From contig NC_134028.1 in the NCBI RefSeq assembly GCF_964204645.1, positions 10,891,001 through 10,955,000 of the forward strand: a DNA stretch of 64,000 nucleotides, written 5' to 3'. The notes beneath the pieces were generated by a model that saw nothing but the letters and a program-made list of their open reading frames with translations, was not told where the DNA came from and searched no databases. Positions 12,557-24,748 of this stretch are shown one piece after another. Both the position numbers and the translations under genes were made by a program. This DNA is from Tubulanus polymorphus (lineage: Eukaryota; Nemertea; Palaeonemertea; Tubulaniformes; Tubulanidae). How positions within the stretch are numbered: the first letter of the stretch is position 1; each line of letters starts with the position of its first letter.

Positions 12557-14549
12557 TTATTTTCCAAAAAGTCCGAGTGATGAGCGTGTGGTTACAGCCA
12601 AGTTTCTAGCGAAGGATCGGATTCCTTGCCCGTCGTTAAAGTGTACATTGTCCATGAAGAGTCGTTTGTTGTTTAGGTTCTCATGTCTGCAGACGTATGC
12701 GTTAGAATCTTTAGCGGCCATACTTTCTATGATGGCGTTAAATAGTCTCGACTTTACACTCCGGATATCGGCGTTTAATCATGTTTATGAGGTCGATCAT
12801 TGTTGTTACGCACTCGTCCGCGCAGTTAGTGTTTCGAATATCATTTGTCCCAACATGTAGTATGATACAATTCGGGTCGTATGTATCTGGGAGACTGTCG
12901 ATCACGTTTGCAGCTTCAGTAATTGTGTACGCCCGGATTTTTTCTACTTCGCAACTGTCTTTCACAAACCTCCTTTCGTTAAGGTATTTCAAGTTTGACT
13001 CACCGATTACAAGTACACTTTTCTTTGATCGCGATTGTATGTGTTCAGACCGGTGACTGTTCCCATCGTGCGGGTAGCTATCTTGGTGGCTTACCGACGA
13101 CTTTCTTTCGCCCGAATAGTTTTTTCCGTGGTCATGCTCGCCGATTGGTATATCTGGTCTGTGTGTGTCCCGCGGTTTACGTATCTGTACGGTAGTTTTA
13201 GCATTCGTATGCAAATAGTCGGTAGTGTCCTCTTTTTTGTTTAGCATATTCGCGACACGGTTTATACTAGAGTTTTGTTCCTCCATATTTGCCTTCATAT
13301 CGTGTAGATCTTGCTTTAGAGTATCTGTATTGTGTGTTGATTGTAAGATATCGCGGATTCTCGAATCGTTTCTATCCAAAATTTTTCGGACAGTTTCTGT
13401 GGTTTTAATCATGTCTGGAATGTTTTCACAATATTGCGATACATTATCAATCCTCTGCGCACAGTTGTCAAGCTTATCGTTGATGCCTCGTAACTGACTA
13501 GTTCTCGCGCACTGGCTGACTTCCTGTGTTAGTGATACTATTGCTGCCTGTATGGTCTGAAACATTTGTATGATGTCTTCCCCATCCAGAAGAGTCTCTT
13601 TCGTTTGGCACGCAGCAGTTGTTGTTGGTTCAGTCGCTATCTGTTTGGTGATAGTATCTGCGGCCTCCGGGTTTACAGCAATCTCGCACATAGTGGCAGC
13701 ATCACAGTATGATTTGATATTCGTCACATCAGTTTTTTTGGAAGGCCTGCACTTAGGACACATGTACAGATCATCAATGTTTTGCACTAGGTTTTCTACC
13801 TGGTCCTTCGGTAGTTTGGTACATTTGAAGTGCGTCCAGTTTTCGCACAGAGAACACTGGATCATCTGCGTGTTATCTGGATCATTACACTCGATACAGT
13901 TATTCTTTGTTGCCTTGGTAGGGCTGGCAATCGATAGACGCTTTAGTTGTCCCCTTTGAGTAATTCTGTTCTGGATATCATGGAAGTGTTCGTTCATCCA
14001 TAGGAGATACGAGTTTCCTTGGACGTGTAGTTTGGGTGATTTGGCTGTCTTTCCTTTTGCTGACCCACGGTACAGGGTGATATGGACCGATCCAAGCGAA
14101 TTTTCATTACTACCCTTGTAGATCGATGAGAAGTGAAGGCCGTGTGCTCCCCTGTCAACAGGGTTACCATACATTTCACGTAGAACGATTATATACGCAG
14201 CAGTTTTTTCCGTATCAAATTCAATAACCATAGAGTTTGATTTTTCATCAATGTTGACGTTGTTCTCGGGGGTTGTACTGGTCCTGGTCGACGCTCTTGA
14301 ACTTTTAAGTTTGTCTCTGAGATAGATATAGGCTCGATTAAGCTGTTGAAATTGTTCAGTTGCCTCGGCAGCTACGTTTTTATCCGGATGAAGCTGCTTT
14401 GCTAAGTTTATGTACTGTGTTCTCAGTTCTTCTAAGGAGTTGGGTGTGCTCGATAGCTTGAGGACGGATAGAATCCCTTTGATGTCGGATTTCGTCATAG
14501 TCGTTTCTCGCGGTTTCTTGTTGTTGTTATTGTTAATGGGCGCCGCCAT
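12557..14549 (-). CDS. LINE ORF1: J domain, PHD finger, coiled coil and SGNH esterase
   Basis: Read from the ATG at 14549 (AAGATGGCG context). A longer frame opens at a GTG at 14615, and residues below count from there. Residues 43-103 match a J domain: a helix II-like stretch, the HPDKN loop (HPD at 76-78) and a helix III-like FQQLNRAYIYL. Residues 130-215 form an unassigned domain with SVHITLYRG and a hydrophobic LLWMNEHF. A PHD finger spans 240-289 as C240, C243, C254, C257, H262, C265, C286, C289. A helical, coiled-coil-like stretch covers about 345-460. An SGNH hydrolase starts near 532 with VIGESN and HVGTND. After a small deletion near 12740-12780 the end continues in another frame, including the catalytic-type DNVHFND (near 12633-12656), and stops at 12557. 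PHD plus esterase is known in CR1 ORF1. The J domain is not one I know there. Confidence 0.88.
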
Positions 14550-14650
14550 CTTGGATTTATATCTCCGATCGTTCTGGTATTTAAACAATGCCTTAAAACT
14601 CTTGAATACACTCACGTTTCTTGTTGGTTAGCTTATAACTATTCTCGAGT

Positions 14651-17600
14651 ATCTTGTCTTATAAGCTGTTGCAGTTTTAGGTAACTGTGTTGGTTAATTC
14701 GTTGGTAATTTTTGACTTTCTTAGAGTAGACTCAATTAACCCGCCATCGCTCTGGTGGCGCCACCACTGTTACATGAAATATTGCCTTCTTAGATCACAG
14801 TTTTTGTGTATTGAAACATGAAGACACTTTTCGCTCAAATTTTCAAACTTCAATTTACGATATCTCGAAAACTACTGAAGATAATTCAAAAATTTAAAAA
14901 GCATATTGTTATTTGAGCACTCCCCATTCCAACAAGCTTTCTTTCAGTAAGATTGGAGCTATTTGAATTTTTTATGGATATAGCTACCCGGGTTCGAGTC
15001 TCGCTCTATCCGCTCTATTTTCTCCAACTCTTGATTTTTCTAAGTCATGCACCCTAGTGCGCATGCGCAACGCGAAATAGCCAATCAGAATGAAACGTCG
15101 TAAACTTGACTAGTAAAATCTTTCGTAAAATCTGCGAAATGATGTTTCAATGTCTAAGAAGGCCGAATCCCCCACCGTGTTTGGTACCCTTACTCCTAGT
15201 TAGTTACCTAATCGTTGGTGGTAAGCTTTTTATAATCAGATGGGCTTATACCAACGTTAGGGATGACAAGGACCAAAACACGGTTGAAAAAAGTAACACT
15301 TCAAAAATATACTTTCTATTCACTTCAGTCCACAATTAATGGCTTAATTCACAAACTAACACAGGTACCTTCCGAAATAATCCAATTTTATGTATGTTTC
15401 GAGTGGTTAATGAACATTATTTTGAGAAATTAATTAATTTCTCCACCAATTTCGCCATTGGCCGCCATTTCTCTGTATTGCACATGTGGCATGATAAGAC
15501 AAGGGGACCTACAAGGATTTATATAAAACTTCCAAGACGAAACGACAATTTTTATTTTTGATGGTTTTCCAATCTATATTTCAGATCTTCGTGTTTTCCA
15601 TAATAAATAATGAAATAATAAATTCTGGTATAAGAAAAATGTGAATAAGTGTTGATTTCTTAATTTTTTTCAATTTCGTCGTTTCGCTTCGTTAGTTTGT
15701 GCTGTTGTCCTGGCCTCAGTCCACAGGTGCCAGCACCTCCAGTAATTTTTAAAATGGCAGCTGTTGACCCGACGGAAATTTACTCTCACTTTACGGCCGA
15801 TTTGCACATGGATTAAGATCGTCAGGTGAGGTGTTATAGGTATCAGACAAACTACGAATCTGTTGTGCGTCGATTACAACAAAAATTGGACGGATATCTT
15901 AAGAGACAATGAAATGCCAGGCAAATTACTCGTCAGTCAAATTGGCTGACGAAGATTTCATACAAAAGTGACCTTCCCATTCCTGACTGTGGTTTGTGAA
16001 AATATCCGATTGTGAAACTAAACCACAGACAGGTTACTGACTACCTTACTCCTCCAAGCAAAAAAGTCCACGGAATCCCTTATTTCATCATCGATCTGTC
16101 TCCAGGATCAATGGATTTCATCTGTTCATACATAGGCCTAACCGAAATTCGTTACCTCTTATCTATCCCATTTGCAGGTACTATTTTTGGTTCGGCCCTA
16201 CGCCTCTTTAAGCTACTAACCTCATTGTGGTCTGATGTCTGTTTGCGTTGCAAAGTCATCCACACACAACCACACGGCCTTGAAATTCGCTTAATAGTCC
16301 CACTTTTACCGCAATCGTTTTATAGACGGTCTAGACTGGTTGCCTGTCCCATTCTCTATTCTAATTGAAGATGTTACGCCCCAAGTGAGAATACAACCCA
16401 AGTTGAAATATAGTTGCATCTAAAATCCGAACTCCGCTACGACTGAAACGCTGATGTGTTAGTTAATTAGATGGCGCCAGCTACCGGTGCAAAAATAGTC
16501 GAGGCTCGAATTTATCCTTTTTTCACCAGGTTTTTGAACTGATCAAAACAGTAAGCTCATATCGATATGAAATCTTTAATTAACTAAAATTCACACAATT
16601 CATTCTATATTTAAACTTGACATGGAGTGTCTGATTTTTGGGCATTCCATATCACTTTCCGAGTAGGCATAGTATAGTGTTCCTGGACCCCTTTAAAAAT
16701 GTACTCTGAAAAAAGAATATTCTCTATTTTGTTATGTCATTGAAGATTCTCTTCTATGGTTGTGCCAACGCAACTTCTTCTAATTTTGATTCCATGTGTG
16801 AATTTGCATAATTGATTTGCATTTTGCAGGTATGAACTTGTATTGAATATTCAAACATTTTTGTCCATTTGAGGATTATGAGTGTCCATAGATGGAATCA
16901 GGTTTCTTTTTAACGTTTTCATTACACTTTGATGTGTTGTCTTGATGCCTTTCCTAGGGGCATCGTATAATTTTTATGGACTTTTGCTTTACTGAAGTCC
17001 ATTTTTGCTCATGTATGACACGTGCCTCCATTGGTACAAAATAACTTGCGAAAGAAGCTTAGTTTCTCATCTGAACTTTCAAAATGTTCAATGTTGTAAT
17101 AATCTCTAACCCTCCTGCACCACCCTCCTGTAAGGTTTGTTAGAACTCTACAGCCGGTAAGTCTTAATAAATCTTCTTGAAAGTTTGTGTATGAGTTGGA
17201 ACAGGTAAGAGGTGATATTGAAAATGGTGATCTATCAGCTAGATGATATGTCCAACATGACAGCCATGTCTGCCATCTTGAAATTTGGCACCATACAGCC
17301 TGCCAACCTATATTGATTTCCTTGACCCTGGTGTATTAGCAGGTAAGAGGTCTACCCCTATTAAAATTGGTGACCACCAATTGTCTAATATTGCTGCTAT
17401 ATTATCCAATGTATGATTTTCTTCATTTTCAATAATCATTAGCATTGTCACATGTTATATACCTGTAGAAATCTGTGACTAATGAGTATACTCTACACCA
17501 GGGGAGTTGAAAATTTGAATACACTACTACGTATTAGTCAATTTTTATGAAAACCATGTTATGTATTGATAATGATGTTAAATGGCCATTTGTCTACAAG

Positions 17601-18240
17601 GTATATATTGATTCCCCTATGTAGATTCAGTTATTTTCGATTTGAGGAATTTCTATCAACCTCAGGTACATGTATATCGTACATAGTTTAAAATGACCCT
17701 TGTGTAAAAGATTAATTTTGTGCTGTAATTATCAAAAGTGTCGGAATATTCATTATTGCCATACCACGTACCAACCATTGTGGGAATAGACTATTTCTGT
17801 TGCATGGCATGTTGTCTCTACTAAGAGTCCTCCATGGTTGTACATCAGGGGACCAGTCAAAAAATGAAAAAATAGTTGAGAAAAAAATGTTTCGGTTCTC
17901 CATCGTAGGTTTGACACATATGTATTAATGTTGTAGTCATCGAGAATTAATCATATCTCTACAGATTTTGTGCATATTTACATGTCAATAAAGATATTTT
18001 CAAATAAGACCATAGCGTTGTGTTTCCATTGCTGAAAAGGAATAGGATCGATTCGATGCAGCTTACTTGATTCCTTTATTCGACTAGGGCCTACATCTTG
18101 TTCAAAAAATGGCGTCCGGCTGTTAAGACGTGTTGGTACAGTGGAGATTTAAAGTTTCATTTCGATGTCCTTCCACACTTGCTTGATTTATAAGATCTAC
18201 TCAATCTATGCAGTGCTGTTCTTCTGAATGAGACAACGAA
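14651..18240. other. Intergenic DNA, no confirmed gene
   Basis: A short open segment begins at ATG 15754 (MAAVDPTEIYSHF) but meets a stop after 20 codons, just before a good donor (CAG|GTGAGG). A 118-codon ORF at 16012-16368 has no recognised motif and ends in sequence shared with the 27.2-kb and 30.3-kb repeats (GGTTGCCTGTCCC). The rest is AT-rich with no further structure seen. Confidence 0.4.
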
Positions 18241-18413
18241 GTGTACAAAGAAATTAGGTAACTTTTTACTGGTATTTAGTGGTTCTATAGTATTAATCTA
18301 TAGATATCGTCGATAGTCTGTCCTTAAGTCGTTCACACCGTAGTTGCCAAACGTTACCATAGAGACGTTGTGTACCTGTCAAAAAGTCATGGTCGACTGG
18401 AGATAATCTAAGT

Positions 18414-19373
18414 ATGGGTAGACCGAAGAAAGATCGCTCGACGAAACCTGCCACCGCTACCGCAGATAACAAAGGCACAACGCCGAGTAACAATAACGTT
18501 GAACCCGCGTCAAATACTCAAAGCGCTCCGAAACAACAAACTCTGATCACGCCAGTCACTAGTACCCCGACTGCAGCCTCAGACCCCGAATCGAGGAAAA
18601 GATTCCCCTCTGAAGAATTCTCACCTCGTGAAGGTATAAAAAAACCCAATATTCCTCCAAACGTGAATCAACAGGCAACGAGGCCACATAATGAAAATTT
18701 CCCCGTAGACGAAATTGCGAGCACCGTCTCGAACCTGCTAAATAACGAGGAATCAACCGCGGGTCTAGTGAACCGAATCGTGTCGGCCATAAAGTTCACA
18801 TTTCAAAATCAACTGGAACATCTTGTAAAAACGATCGATGATCAAAACGAAGTCATAGCTGATCTTAGTGCGAAACTGGATCACCAGGAACAATATTCCA
18901 GGCGAAACAATATCATTGTAAACGGTATAAAAGAAAATTCTTCCGAAAACACGGACCAAATAATTCTAGATCTCGCACGTAAGATCATGCCTGATGACGC
19001 TCCCGCGATGGAACTCCGAGATATCGATCGATCTCATCGCCTCGGGCCCAAAAGAGATGGAACAAACCGCCCGATTATCTGTAAATTCGTCACTCACCGA
19101 GCGCGGCAATACGTGTTGGTTAATCGTAAAAAGCTCCCTAAAGATGTTTACGCTAATGAAGACCTGACGAAAAGACGCCAGGCGATTCTGTACGAAGTCC
19201 GAAAATTATGGAAATCTAAGCGTATTTACGGTTTTTACGTTCGCGATGGTAAAATACTCGTCATTAAAACCGAGCGCGAGAAAGCGATTGAAATCAGCGA
19301 CCATTCATCAATATCGGCTCTCAACAAGGAATCAACCCCATCAGCGAACCCGAACGACACCACATACTACTAA
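18414..19373 (+). CDS. LINE ORF1, RNA-binding chaperone type
   Basis: Intact 319-residue ORF starting at AGTATGGGT. Residues 1-95 are basic, polar and low in complexity (MGRPKKDRSTK start). Residues 128-162 form a coiled coil (LEHLVKTIDDQNEVIADL). Residues 163-235 look like the RRM-type domain of L1 ORF1 proteins, opening with RRNNIIVNGI and including DIDRSHRLG. Residues 236-295 match the basic C-terminal domain of that family (KRRQAILYEVRKLWKSK). Such proteins trimerise and coat LINE RNA. Its intact state contrasts with the broken ORF2 downstream. Confidence 0.85.
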   Translation: MGRPKKDRSTKPATATADNKGTTPSNNNVEPASNTQSAPKQQTLITPVTSTPTAASDPESRKRFPSEEFSPREGIKKPNIPPNVNQQATRPHNENFPVDEIASTVSNLLNNEESTAGLVNRIVSAIKFTFQNQLEHLVKTIDDQNEVIADLSAKLDHQEQYSRRNNIIVNGIKENSSENTDQIILDLARKIMPDDAPAMELRDIDRSHRLGPKRDGTNRPIICKFVTHRARQYVLVNRKKLPKDVYANEDLTKRRQAILYEVRKLWKSKRIYGFYVRDGKILVIKTEREKAIEISDHSSISALNKESTPSANPNDTTYY

Positions 19374-20386
19374 TCCGATCCCGTCAACAATTGCGTTGCA
19401 TTCGTGTTTTGTTCATATCTGAAATCCGTACACTTCTATGTTCGACCCCGTTAGCGAACTCGAACGACTCCGCGTACTAGTGTTCCGATCCGTTCATTAT
19501 ATACTTACATCACATTGTGTTCCGTCCATCGTGATATCCGTACCATACCCTTCTACCTACAAACCTAACCTATTCTACGATCCGTTGCGAAATTAGACCC
19601 TTTAAGGGACTAAATGTTGCATTGTGCATTACTTTCAGTTTCCGTTTAAATTACGCACCTTCCTTTCAACGACTCGACAGAATAATTCATACCGTTTCGA
19701 TGGGCACTAAAAATCGCTCCATGGTCCGCACTGCGTTAATTGTCTCGGCGATCCTTAACGTTCGATATGAACGAAATCCGAGACTAAGGGAAGTCTCGAA
19801 CAAAACCTCTTTTAGTATATATTTGTGGTGTTTGACTTAACTGCATTTCACTTCGTTTATTGTTGAATTTGATAATATGATACTAGATGTAAATTCAAAA
19901 GGTGTTACATTTCTTTTTAAATCATGCATTTATTCGAACTCTCAATTCAATTCTGTGTCTGGACTCGAGATTGTACCTCCTTTAAACCTCTTCCTTATTA
20001 TCAATGAGTTATAATAGGGAACTTTATTTTCTCTACTCATCGACTCGTTTGTTGGTTACTATCCGAGCGAATCGGAATATAAAACTACTTGTTATCCTTC
20101 CTTGAATACGTAGACATTTGGTGTATAGAGATATGTAACACGTCTGCCCGTTCTATTATGTACCTATCATTAGTACATTTTGATTAATTTTCGATAATAT
20201 AACTCCAGTGCGATATCCCCAAGTTATCATCACTATTACTCTGCATATGCGATTAATACTGTGTACATGTCTAAAGGACAAAATTTTTTTTTGTTGTTTC
20301 CAATTTTTCTACTGTGTAACCATCTACCCGCATTTCGCCTGTAAATTATGTTTCATGATGATATATTTTTGGATAGTGAGAAGGAT
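19374..20386 (+). other. Spacer between ORF1 and ORF2 of the second LINE
   Basis: About 1 kb with no long ORF. It opens with two partly repeated 65-bp segments (CGAAC...CGAC...TACTA near 19350 and 19455). It is flanked by similar codons: ORF1 ends in DTTYY-stop and the ORF2 frame begins with PDTTYYSIDSLN. This is unusually long for a LINE inter-ORF gap and may be inserted or internally duplicated sequence. Confidence 0.45.
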
Positions 20387-23278
20387 CCCCCCCGACACTA
20401 CTTATTATTCCATTGACTCGCTTAACGCTCTTGTGAACACCAACGACCAACAGAGTGGATTATTTCTATACCATACCAATGTTAGAAGCATGAACAAAAA
20501 CTTTGAAAATTTAAGAGATACAATAACTAGTTTAAACTTTCACCCACAGTCATTGGGATATCCGAAACGTGGGCGCTAGACGATCACGATAATGACGTAT
20601 TATACAAACTAGACGGGTACAATAGCTTTTTCTTAAATCGTCATTTTAACCATGCAGGCGGTGTGGCTATATACATCGATGACCATTACCATTGTAAAGT
20701 ACGTAACGACCTGAGTATAGAAAGTAACACTTTTGAATTGTTATTTTGTGAATTGTCGATTTCACGTAATGAAAAAATATTAGTCGGTGTCTTATATCGA
20801 CAAGGAGGTTAACCAATTGATCAGTTTACCAATGAACTTAATTCAACATTAGCTAAATTGCCTAAAAATAACGTGTTCATTATGGGCGACATCAATATAG
20901 ATCTCATCAAAGCATCCACGCACAACAAGACCCACGACTTCTCAAATAACATGGTTTCGCATTCATTACAACCTCTTATTTTAAAACCAACAAGAGTCAC
21001 CGAAACGTCAGCAACCTGTATTGACCACATATATACCAATGTTGACAACCAACGATCCGGCATATTGACTACTGATATTTCAGACCATTATTCTACCTTT
21101 GTTATTTACCCGCGTGCTCGACGGCTTAAAAATGCACCGTACATTATCCATTTTAGACCTATCAATGAACTCAATATTTCGGATCTTAAAGCGCGCTTGG
21201 CCAACGAAGACTGGAGTGACATATACACAACCAATGATCCAAACGTAGCATACAATCTCTTTTTCACGAGATACAAGATGCTCTACGACTTAAGTTTTCC
21301 TATTCTAACTAAAAATGTAACTCGTCCTTCGTGTAAACCCTGGCTGTCCGAGGGCTTACTAAATTCTGTCAAAACCAAATTGAAATATTACCGAATATAC
21401 AAACGAACTAAGCGCGCTGATCATCACGAACGTTACAAGAAATATCGCAACAGGTTGAATCGATTGCTTAAAGCTGCGCAGAAACAGCACTTCGCACGAG
21501 CATTAATTGCTGCGAAACATGACCTGAAAAAAACTTGGTCGATTCTAAACCAAGTTATCGGTAGCCCTAAAGATATAAATATATGCCCACCATGTAGAGA
21601 CATAAATGGTGTAGACCTTGACCCTTTAGATGTAGCCAATAAATTCAATTCTTTCTTTACTAACGTTGGTAGAAACTTAGCGGACAAAATTCCAACAACC
21701 GAAATCTCTCCCCTATCATACCTCCAACCCGATTCTTCAAATAACCTGTTCCTAAACCCAATTATTCAGCAGGACATTTTATATATTGTCAATAATTTGG
21801 ATGCTAATAAAGGTGCTGGGCCTGATGATATAATACCTAAAATTGCTAAGTCTGCCATCTCTGAAATAATGGAACCATTACTATACATCTTCAATAAGTC
21901 ATATTCAACGGGGATAGTTCCCGACGCTCTTAAAATCGCCAAAGTTACCCCAATTCATAAAGGCGGTGATAAAAATGAAATCACTTACTACAGACCTATA
22001 TCAGTCCTTTCGTTCTTTTCTAAAATCCTAGAAAAAATTACCTACGCCCGTATAATATCCTTTGTTGATAATCATCATATCCTTAACCCTCATCAATATG
22101 GCTTTAGGAAAAATTCATCTACGGAACTTGCACTGCTTGACTTTACAGATCATATCTCAAAACAGGTTGAAAATGGCCAATTCTCAATAAGTATTTTCAT
22201 TGATTTATCGAAAGCTTTCGATACAATCGACCACTCAATTTTGATCCAAAAACTACACAGATTAGGCATAAGAGGCTTACCGAATGATTGGATTAAAAGT
22301 TATTTATCAAATCGTAAACAATATGTAGACTACAACAAATCTCCTTCCAGTTATCAGCCCATCTCGCACGGTGTCCCACAAGGTTCTATTCTTGGACCAT
22401 TACTTTTTCTTTTGTATGTAAATGACATAATACATGTTTCTAAGTTATTCAAGTTTATACTGTTTGCTGACGACACTACCATTTCTTGTAGCAACAAAGA
22501 TCCTATAGAATTAATTCGTGCCGTAAACCGCGAACTGATAAAACTATCTACGTGGTTTAGAGCAAACAAACTCTCGTTGAATGTAAAGAAAACAAGCTAC
22601 ATGAAGTTTGGCAATTTTAGATTACCAGACAATACAGAAATCAGTATAGACAATCAACCTGTTGCTCATTCGTGCACCAACAAATTTCTTGGTGTGATTT
22701 TTGATGAAAACCTAAACTGGTCAGCACATACTGCCTATACATCTGACAAAGTTACACGTGCTATTGGTTTATTGTTCAAAGCCCACAAATGTCTACCCCA
22801 GCCCATTTTGCCCACACTTTATAATTCCTTAGTTTTACCATATTTCCAATACTGCAACATTGTCTGGGGACGTACATATCCAATCCGTCTGTATCATCTT
22901 AGCATCCTACAGAAACGGGCTTTACGACTTGTATATAATGTACCTTACCTAGCACACTCTTTAAACTAGGCAATCACCTTAATTAAATTAACTGACATTA
23001 ATAAGCTCCAAACAGCAAGCTTCATTTTCAAGCTGACGTGCAACAAGGTACCTAATACCCTACGACATATTCTTTTATATAGGTCTGGTCAGCAACATCA
23101 TATTCTACGAAATGCCAATAATTTAAATATACCGCAACATCGCACTACTAAACGCTCGTTCTCTATTAGTATAGCAGGCCCAAAGCTTTGGAATTCTTTA
23201 CCAATCAACATCCGAAATAGTTCATCTCTTTATAGTTTCAAGCACAATCTCAAGAAGCAACTCATGTCAACCTATTAA
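20387..23278 (+). pseudogene. LINE ORF2: endonuclease and reverse transcriptase, three breaks
   Basis: The endonuclease starts in the frame YYSIDSLN...YHTNVRSMNKNF, then a frameshift near 20555 moves on to GISETWALDDHD. A TAA follows at about 20813, just after LVGVLYRQGG. The main frame then carries FIMGDINIDL, SATCIDHIYTN and ISDHYSTF, which are endonuclease motifs. The reverse transcriptase shows KVTPIHKGGDKNEITYYRPI, FIDLSKAFDTIDH, HGVPQGSILGPLLF and FADDTTISC. An in-frame TAG at 22967-22969 cuts the C-terminus, yet the same frame continues to TAA at about 23278 with FSISIAGPKLWNSLP, a typical LINE end. Two stops and one frameshift make it inactive. Confidence 0.88.
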
Positions 23279-23710
23279 TCAACATCTAAAATCTTGAGCA
23301 AACCAAAATATTATAAATGTGTAGAAATTTATTTTATGCAGAAATGCTTATCTTTTTAGGGATAATATCTCATTCGTCGAAATGGGAGGACTTTTCTATT
23401 CTTAAATTATCCCGTTAATTAATCAATAACAGTCTACCATCAATTAATCCCATGGCTAGTTTATGCTATAACGTAGAATTTTGCATCCTTCTCATTATCC
23501 AAATAGTATCATTCCATAATTCTCAATGTTCCTTCTTTTCATAACTGCATTTTATGTTATTTGCTCCAGGGCCTCGGCTTGACAATCACTTAATGATTTC
23601 CGAGGTCCTGATGATTGTCATGTATTATACATAAACATTTTGTAACAATTATGTATTTATATTTGTATCATGATAATCATCAAATAAATCAAATCAAATA
23701 AATCAAATAT

Positions 23711-24748
23711 GTTAAATTCCCCGACATCAATTTCCGAAGTTCACGTTATCGTATTGGGTTTTAGTTCAACATTTTAGTTGAGAAGTTTATGCATCTATAG
23801 TTTTGACTGGAATACAACACCGTTGGGCAAATATCTCAAATATATAGAAGGAAAAATATCGAATTGTGGTCGGCCCAGACTGCAGATCGATTCCTATGTA
23901 CTGCCAAGGCTTCTAATGCAATATCTCGAGGCCCCCACATCGCTGCTGCAGACCAGATCTTTGATGCAGAGCCCAACATATGAATGACCTGTTCAGCCCT
24001 ACAAATACATTTTTCTGGCATTCTATCATATCATTTAATGATAATTACTGAAGTAAAGTACTCGACGTAAGCCCCAATACGAAATATTTTGAAGCATGAG
24101 TTTATTTTTATTGTTTCAATCATAATATTACATGTAATGCATTCACATCGAGATGTTACTTAGCCTAAATGTTTAGAATAGTTATTAAGATGAGCGCAAC
24201 ATACATAGCATCAAAATTTAAAAATTCAGCCATCCATTAAAAATATTGACTCGTTTTTTAGTGGGGTAACTAAAACACATTTTAAAAAATAATTTCCAGT
24301 GCCGAATCTGTAAGAAGAGATGAAGTGGGGTTTCTTCCGACTTCCTGAGCTATGAATAACTAGTTTTAAAATTTAAAAGTGATTTCGACGGTTTATCCGA
24401 AGTTTAAAAGCCTTGCGTAAGTTGGATCTTTTGGGACCAAGACAAATCCTTCGACTTCGAAAAATTCCGATTTCCAGCCGTTTCCAAAAACTATACGACT
24501 TCCAATTAATTTCTGTAAACGGAAAAATTTAATCCATATCTACAAGAATGATTAAAAACACTGAAATATTTCGGGTTCAATTTTTCCAATATACTCTCAC
24601 AACTAGAATAACGACTGTTGACATGTATCATCGATTTACAGCCAGAAAAAAAGGGTCGGAACAGAAAAGAGAATAGAGGAGAAAATTCTGGACCATCAGT
24701 ATTCATGTGATATAAATGTGATCGTGATATAAGCGAGTATCCGACTAC
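23711..24748. other. Spacer between the LINE and the tandem array
   Basis: No gene seen. From about 24310 onward it has degenerate words of the neighbouring array (for example CTTCCTGAGCTATGAA and GATTTCGACGGTTTATCCGA). This suggests an older, decayed array edge. Confidence 0.4.

Larger units (their letters stand above)
8811..14650 (-). mobile_element. CR1-like LINE with a J-domain ORF1, nearly full length
   Basis: A minus-strand non-LTR retrotransposon of about 5.8 kb. It has a short 5' region, ORF1 (start 14549), a 42-bp gap, ORF2 (start 12514, end 9010), a 3' UTR with AATAAA at 8841-8846, and a 3' tail of TTGAA-type repeats at 8811-8836. PHD plus esterase domains in ORF1 are a described feature of CR1-like LINEs, which places this element in or near that group. 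Damage is light: one deletion or frameshift in ORF1, and one frameshift plus one stop in ORF2. This suggests fairly recent insertion. The exact 5' end and target duplication were not resolved. Confidence 0.9.
18414..23710 (+). mobile_element. Second LINE (L2/CR1-like reverse transcriptase, L1-type ORF1)
   Basis: A plus-strand LINE, distinct from the first. ORF1 is at 18414-19373, followed by about 1 kb of non-coding spacer, a damaged ORF2 at about 20387-23278, then a 3' UTR and a tail of AAATC-type repeats at about 23678-23710. The reverse transcriptase style (PISVLSFFSKILEK, HGVPQGSILGPLLF, FADDTT) fits the L2/CR1/Jockey assemblage. I leave the clade open. The 5' boundary lies upstream of 18414 and was not fixed. 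Confidence 0.9.

Noticed and set aside
13570-13959. 129-codon plus-strand ORF opposite LINE ORF1
   Set aside because: Antisense shadow of the PHD-containing ORF1, with no motif of its own.
12738-14615. Treating the J-domain ORF as a host DnaJ gene
   Set aside because: It is followed in order by PHD, esterase, then LINE endonuclease and reverse transcriptase on the same strand with a 42-bp gap, and it lacks introns. It is ORF1 of the LINE.
15754-16368. Possible host gene beginning MAAVDPTEIYSHF
   Set aside because: A stop falls 20 codons in, before the donor, and the downstream ORF cannot be joined in phase by a convincing junction.
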